Origin: Chloroflexota bacterium
GTDB taxonomy: Bacteria > Chloroflexota > Dehalococcoidia > DSTF01 > JACRBR01
NCBI GenBank assembly: GCA_021813085.1
Contig: JAKAMA010000174.1
Location: forward strand, 1-5,729
Length of the DNA: 5,729 nt
Reading direction: 5' to 3'
Each line of letters begins with the position of its first letter. Position 1 is the first letter of the stretch. The position numbers and the translations under genes are program-made. Shown in pieces: positions 5,688 through 5,729 of this stretch. The notes under the pieces are model-generated. The model ran no database searches. It saw only the letters and a list, made by a program, of their open reading frames with translations, and was not told the DNA's origin.

Positions 5688-5717
5688 ATCCTATCACGCA
5701 TCTCTCCTTACGCTCAA
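5688..5717 (-). promoter_or_regulatory. Candidate sigma-70-type promoter for the sdh operon
   Basis: On the minus strand TTGAGC (5717-5712) and TAGGAT (5693-5688) are 18 bases apart, each matching four of six bases of the TTGACA and TATAAT consensus. It is the most AT-rich patch upstream of sdhA, and transcription from it would produce a leader of about 180 bases. Part of an imperfect dyad, GCGTG at 5680-5684 and CACGC at 5695-5699, flanks the -10 element and could be an operator. The match is modest, and the true promoter may lie beyond the window edge. Confidence 0.28.
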
Positions 5718-5729
5718 GAAATCCGCACG

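Noticed and set aside
1..5729. Search for CRISPR arrays, insertion sequences, direct repeats and phage genes
   Set aside because: No repeated units, transposase motifs or terminal inverted repeats were seen; the region reads as ordinary chromosome.

Overview
This is a GC-rich bacterial chromosomal segment. It is dominated by an operon on the minus strand that encodes a non-classical (type E) succinate dehydrogenase or fumarate reductase. Read in the direction of transcription, the order is sdhA (flavoprotein, 5501 to 3801), sdhB (iron-sulfur protein, 3721 to 2720) and sdhE (CCG-domain protein, 2720 to 1824). No SdhC/SdhD-type haem b membrane anchor lies within the window. SdhE resembles heterodisulfide reductase subunit B. 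SdhB carries the extra cysteine that should turn the usual [3Fe-4S] centre into a second [4Fe-4S] centre, and it lacks the quinone-site residues of the E. coli enzyme. Electrons are therefore predicted to pass from FAD through the SdhB clusters to the cysteine-rich SdhE and then to an acceptor not visible here.

Downstream of sdhE and on the same strand, an 11-bp hairpin (1772-1798) is followed by two small overlapping genes. The first (1750 to 1445) encodes a BECR-fold-like protein of the PBECR2/DUF4258 kind, and the second (1463 to 1218) encodes a DUF2283 protein. The arrangement resembles a toxin-antitoxin pair, but that function is inferred.

On the plus strand, 199-1137 encodes a secreted, C-terminally membrane-anchored protein with no recognised catalytic domain. 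It converges on the small gene pair. At the left edge, on the minus strand, the first codons of a TlyA-family (S4 domain/FtsJ methyltransferase) gene can be read, but an in-frame TAG falls at codon 13, where the family motif continues on the other side. A perfect 11-bp inverted repeat covers its start codon.

The organism cannot be named from this window. High GC, a type E SDH, a PBECR2-like/DUF2283 pair and the style of the exported protein are all compatible with Chloroflexota or a similar deep-branching bacterial lineage, but this is a weak inference. There are no mobile elements, CRISPR arrays, rRNA or tRNA genes, and no gene-free stretch exceeds 300 bases. I do not see a wholly new system. 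The most informative points are the cofactor chemistry of the SDH, the TAG in tlyA, and the structured or possibly coding leaders and gaps around the operon.
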